Of a DNA stretch of 64,000 nt, positions 62,779 to 64,000 are shown one piece after another. The DNA is taken from positions 1 to 64,000 of the forward strand of contig JBBIJO010000004.1 in assembly GCA_037445895.1 (NCBI GenBank), read 5' to 3'. Position 1 is the first letter of the stretch. The number at the start of each line of letters is the position of its first letter. The DNA is from JBBIJO01 sp037445895 (lineage in GTDB: Bacteria > Bacteroidota > Ignavibacteria > Kapaibacteriales > UBA2268). The notes under the pieces are model-generated. The model ran no database searches. It was given only the letters and a program-made list of their open reading frames with translations, and was not told the origin of the DNA. The position numbers and the translations under genes were made by a program.

Positions 62779-62965
62779 ACCGAAGAAAGAACAAATGGTG
62801 CTAAAATCCGTATCGTGCGCTCCTGAATGTGGATTTATGGTGCGTAGCCACAACGAAGCAGAAGTAACGTCTATCATAAAAGAGCATGCCAAAAAAGCTC
62901 ACAACAAAGATTTAACAGATGAGCAGATAAAAAAAATGATGAAGACCGAAAAGCAAAAAAAATGA
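62651..62965 (+). CDS. Small exported protein with DUF1059-like domain
   Basis: This 104-residue protein has a signal peptide (MKRTILATLVAITFLATSLF, cleavage near AQA), a Lys/Glu/Pro linker, and a C-terminal domain of about residues 52-100 (SCAPECGFMVRSHNEAEVTS, then HAKKAHNKDLTDEQIKKMMK). The CAPECGF cysteine pair, the central HAKKAH and the TDEQ helix resemble DUF1059. The stop TGA begins the second copy of the 208-bp repeat. GAGAGG precedes the ATG. Function is unknown; the domain call is tentative. Confidence 0.65.
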   Translation: MKRTILATLVAITFLATSLFAQAPASTTKEKKEKPKTEIKKEAPKKEQMVLKSVSCAPECGFMVRSHNEAEVTSIIKEHAKKAHNKDLTDEQIKKMMKTEKQKK

Positions 62966-63170
62966 ATAACGAAAACTTTTCTTTCATAATTTTGCGTTGC
63001 CTTTCGAGGCAAATTTGTTAAACATTAATTGAGAGGTTCTCTATGAAACGCACAATTCTTGCAACATTAGTTGCAATAACATTTCTCGCAACGAGTCTAT
63101 TCGCACAAGCTCCCGCGTCGACAACCAAAGAGAAGAAGGAAAAACCGAAGACTGAAATGAAAAAAGAAGC
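62963..63170 (+). repeat. 208-bp direct repeat, copy 2
   Basis: The second copy begins exactly at the stop codon of the upstream gene and includes a -7 element, the UUCG hairpin, the ribosome-binding site and the signal peptide of the following gene. The two copies are in direct orientation. Confidence 0.95.
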
Positions 63171-63351
63171 GAAGAAAGAAGCCAAAGAGACGAAGAAAGA
63201 AGACAAGAAGCTCGCAAAGAAAGTCGAAAAGAAAGTAAAGAAAACTCATCACCACGAAGGAAAAGAGATGAAGAAGGGGGAAAAGAAAGTCGAAAAAAAG
63301 GAAGTCGAAAAAAAAGAAATGAAAAAGCCCAAGAAAGACGAGAAAAAATAA
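63043..63351 (+). CDS. Small exported Lys-rich low-complexity protein
   Basis: This 102-residue protein has the same signal peptide as the upstream gene. The mature part consists almost entirely of Lys/Glu repeats of the type KKEAKKEAKE, with a short HHH near the middle and KKxEKK blocks. It has no recognisable domain and would be highly basic and unstructured. It is paralogous to the upstream gene only over the leader and first 43 or so residues. It could be a structural or nucleic-acid- or polymer-binding protein in the periplasm. Confidence 0.65.
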   Translation: MKRTILATLVAITFLATSLFAQAPASTTKEKKEKPKTEMKKEAKKEAKETKKEDKKLAKKVEKKVKKTHHHEGKEMKKGEKKVEKKEVEKKEMKKPKKDEKK

Positions 63352-63364
63352 GTTCGTGGCGTAA

Positions 63365-63405
63365 ATAAAGGCTGTCTTCTGGCTTTCCTGGAAGGCAGCC
63401 TTTAT
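63365..63405. terminator. Strong terminator between convergent genes
   Basis: ATAAAGGCTGTCTTC (63365-63379) pairs with GAAGGCAGCCTTTAT (63391-63405), a 15-bp stem with one G-U pair and an 11-nt loop. It lies between the Lys-rich gene and the convergent transaldolase gene and can act on both strands. Confidence 0.75.
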
Positions 63406-63421
63406 GTTATTAATTTACATT

Positions 63422-64000
63422 TTAAATCAATATTGATTTTTGGCGTTCGGTTAGGTATTTGTCGTAATCGCGAAGGAATAATTCCAAACCTTTATCGGTC
63501 AATGGGTTTTTAAGCGACTGCATAAGGACGTTGTATGGAACAGTAGCAATATCGGCACCAGCGCGAGCAGCTTCGACAATGTGCAAAGGGTTCCTAATCG
63601 AAGCAGCAATAATAAAAGATTCATAATCTTGGATGTCCCAGATTTCACAAATATCGCGAAGGACATCTATTCCGTTGTATCCAATGTCGTCTAAACGGCC
63701 AAGGAATATAGAAACGTATGTTGCACCAGCACTTTGTGCAGCAATTGCTTGAGTAACCGAAAATACTAACGTTACATTCGTGGGGATATCGCGTCTGGAA
63801 AGCTCTTTTACAGCAGCTAATCCCGCAGGAATCATTGGGATTTTAATTGTAGCTTCGGGGAACCATTCCAAAATTTCCTCTGCTTCGCGAATCATTCCTT
63901 GTTTGTCTGTAGCGATTACTTCGACGGAAACGTGTCCTTCGACCAATTTATGGATTTCGAGTATTCGCTCTTTGTAATCAACCGTTGGGTCCTCTTTTGC
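63422..64000 (-). CDS. Transaldolase / fructose-6-phosphate aldolase family protein (partial)
   Basis: A TIM-barrel aldolase of the small transaldolase (TalC/FSA) family, 192 residues visible and open at the window edge, so the first 30 or so residues lie beyond it. The frame continues to position 64000 (AKEDPTVDYKERILEIHK). Hallmarks are VEGHVSVEVIATD, the catalytic Lys in ATIKIPMIPAGLAAVKELS, and TNVTLVFSVTQAIAAQSAGA with YVSIFLGRLDDIG. It transfers a dihydroxyacetone unit in the pentose phosphate pathway. Confidence 0.9.
   Translation of the reverse strand, partial: AKEDPTVDYKERILEIHKLVEGHVSVEVIATDKQGMIREAEEILEWFPEATIKIPMIPAGLAAVKELSRRDIPTNVTLVFSVTQAIAAQSAGATYVSIFLGRLDDIGYNGIDVLRDICEIWDIQDYESFIIAASIRNPLHIVEAARAGADIATVPYNVLMQSLKNPLTDKGLELFLRDYDKYLTERQKSILI

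Overview
The window looks like a chromosomal contig from a Gram-negative bacterium on the Chlorobi/Ignavibacteria/Kapabacteria side of the FCB (Bacteroidota-related) group. The evidence is a SprA translocon protein, a Por-secretion (type IX, T9SS) C-terminal sorting domain, LptD, an MlaE permease and LPS glycosyltransferases (a diderm envelope), several TAnnTTTG promoter -7 elements of the Bacteroidota type, and a Caldithrix-like M49 peptidase. Base composition is AT-rich. Many genes have Shine-Dalgarno-like sequences and several start at GTG or TTG. The window is almost entirely housekeeping and envelope genes. I see no prophage, insertion sequence, CRISPR array or rRNA. One tRNA (Gln, UUG) is present and one 100-N scaffold gap falls inside a repetitive gene.

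Layout. 0.2-3.8 kb: an exonuclease/UvrC-like nuclease fusion, then two LPS-type glycosyltransferases. 4-9.4 kb: isocitrate dehydrogenase, a short T9SS cargo with Asp-rich 12-residue repeats, ATP synthase beta and epsilon, and prfB with an intact programmed +1 frameshift. 9.5-16 kb (mostly minus): glycosyltransferase, NlpC/P60 hydrolase, lipoprotein M49 peptidase, a plus-strand metallophosphoesterase, L25, PRPP synthetase, tRNA-Gln. 16.4-21.8 kb: LolC/E-type permease, Nudix hydrolase, LptD and a LolB-like protein. 21.9-23.7 kb: PTPS, FolE and RNase HII. 24-30 kb (minus): a conserved secreted protein, Mrp, two small accessory proteins, TrmB and MlaE. 30.2-34.6 kb: overlapping genes for a GT4 glycosyltransferase, a PorE-like PD40/OmpA protein and a C25-like protein. 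34.9-39.1 kb: aconitase and three small Cys/Met-rich envelope proteins. 39.4-48.6 kb: SprA, an FAD oxidase and CdsA. 48.8-57.1 kb: AsnA, a nucleotidyltransferase, MetK-AhcY, RlmB, PdxB and FolC. 57.5-64 kb: malic enzyme, a minus-strand FliW-CsrA-response regulator-HemC operon, a tandem pair of small secreted proteins sharing a duplicated 208-bp leader, and a transaldolase cut by the window end.

How the genes fit together. Isocitrate dehydrogenase, aconitase and malic enzyme cover part of the TCA cycle and its anaplerotic branch. MetK and AhcY form a SAM-cycle pair. FolE and PTPS are the first two steps to tetrahydrobiopterin-type pterins. LptD, the LolE-like and LolB-like proteins, MlaE and the glycosyltransferases build and maintain the outer membrane. 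SprA, the sorting-domain cargo and the PorE-like/C25-like pair point to a T9SS. The most novel-looking points are the PorE-like/C25-like pair, in which the C25-like protein appears to have lost both catalytic residues; the tandem leader duplication driving two unrelated mature proteins; the Cys/Met-rich trio upstream of sprA; and CsrA-FliW coupled to a REC-only regulator and haem synthesis.
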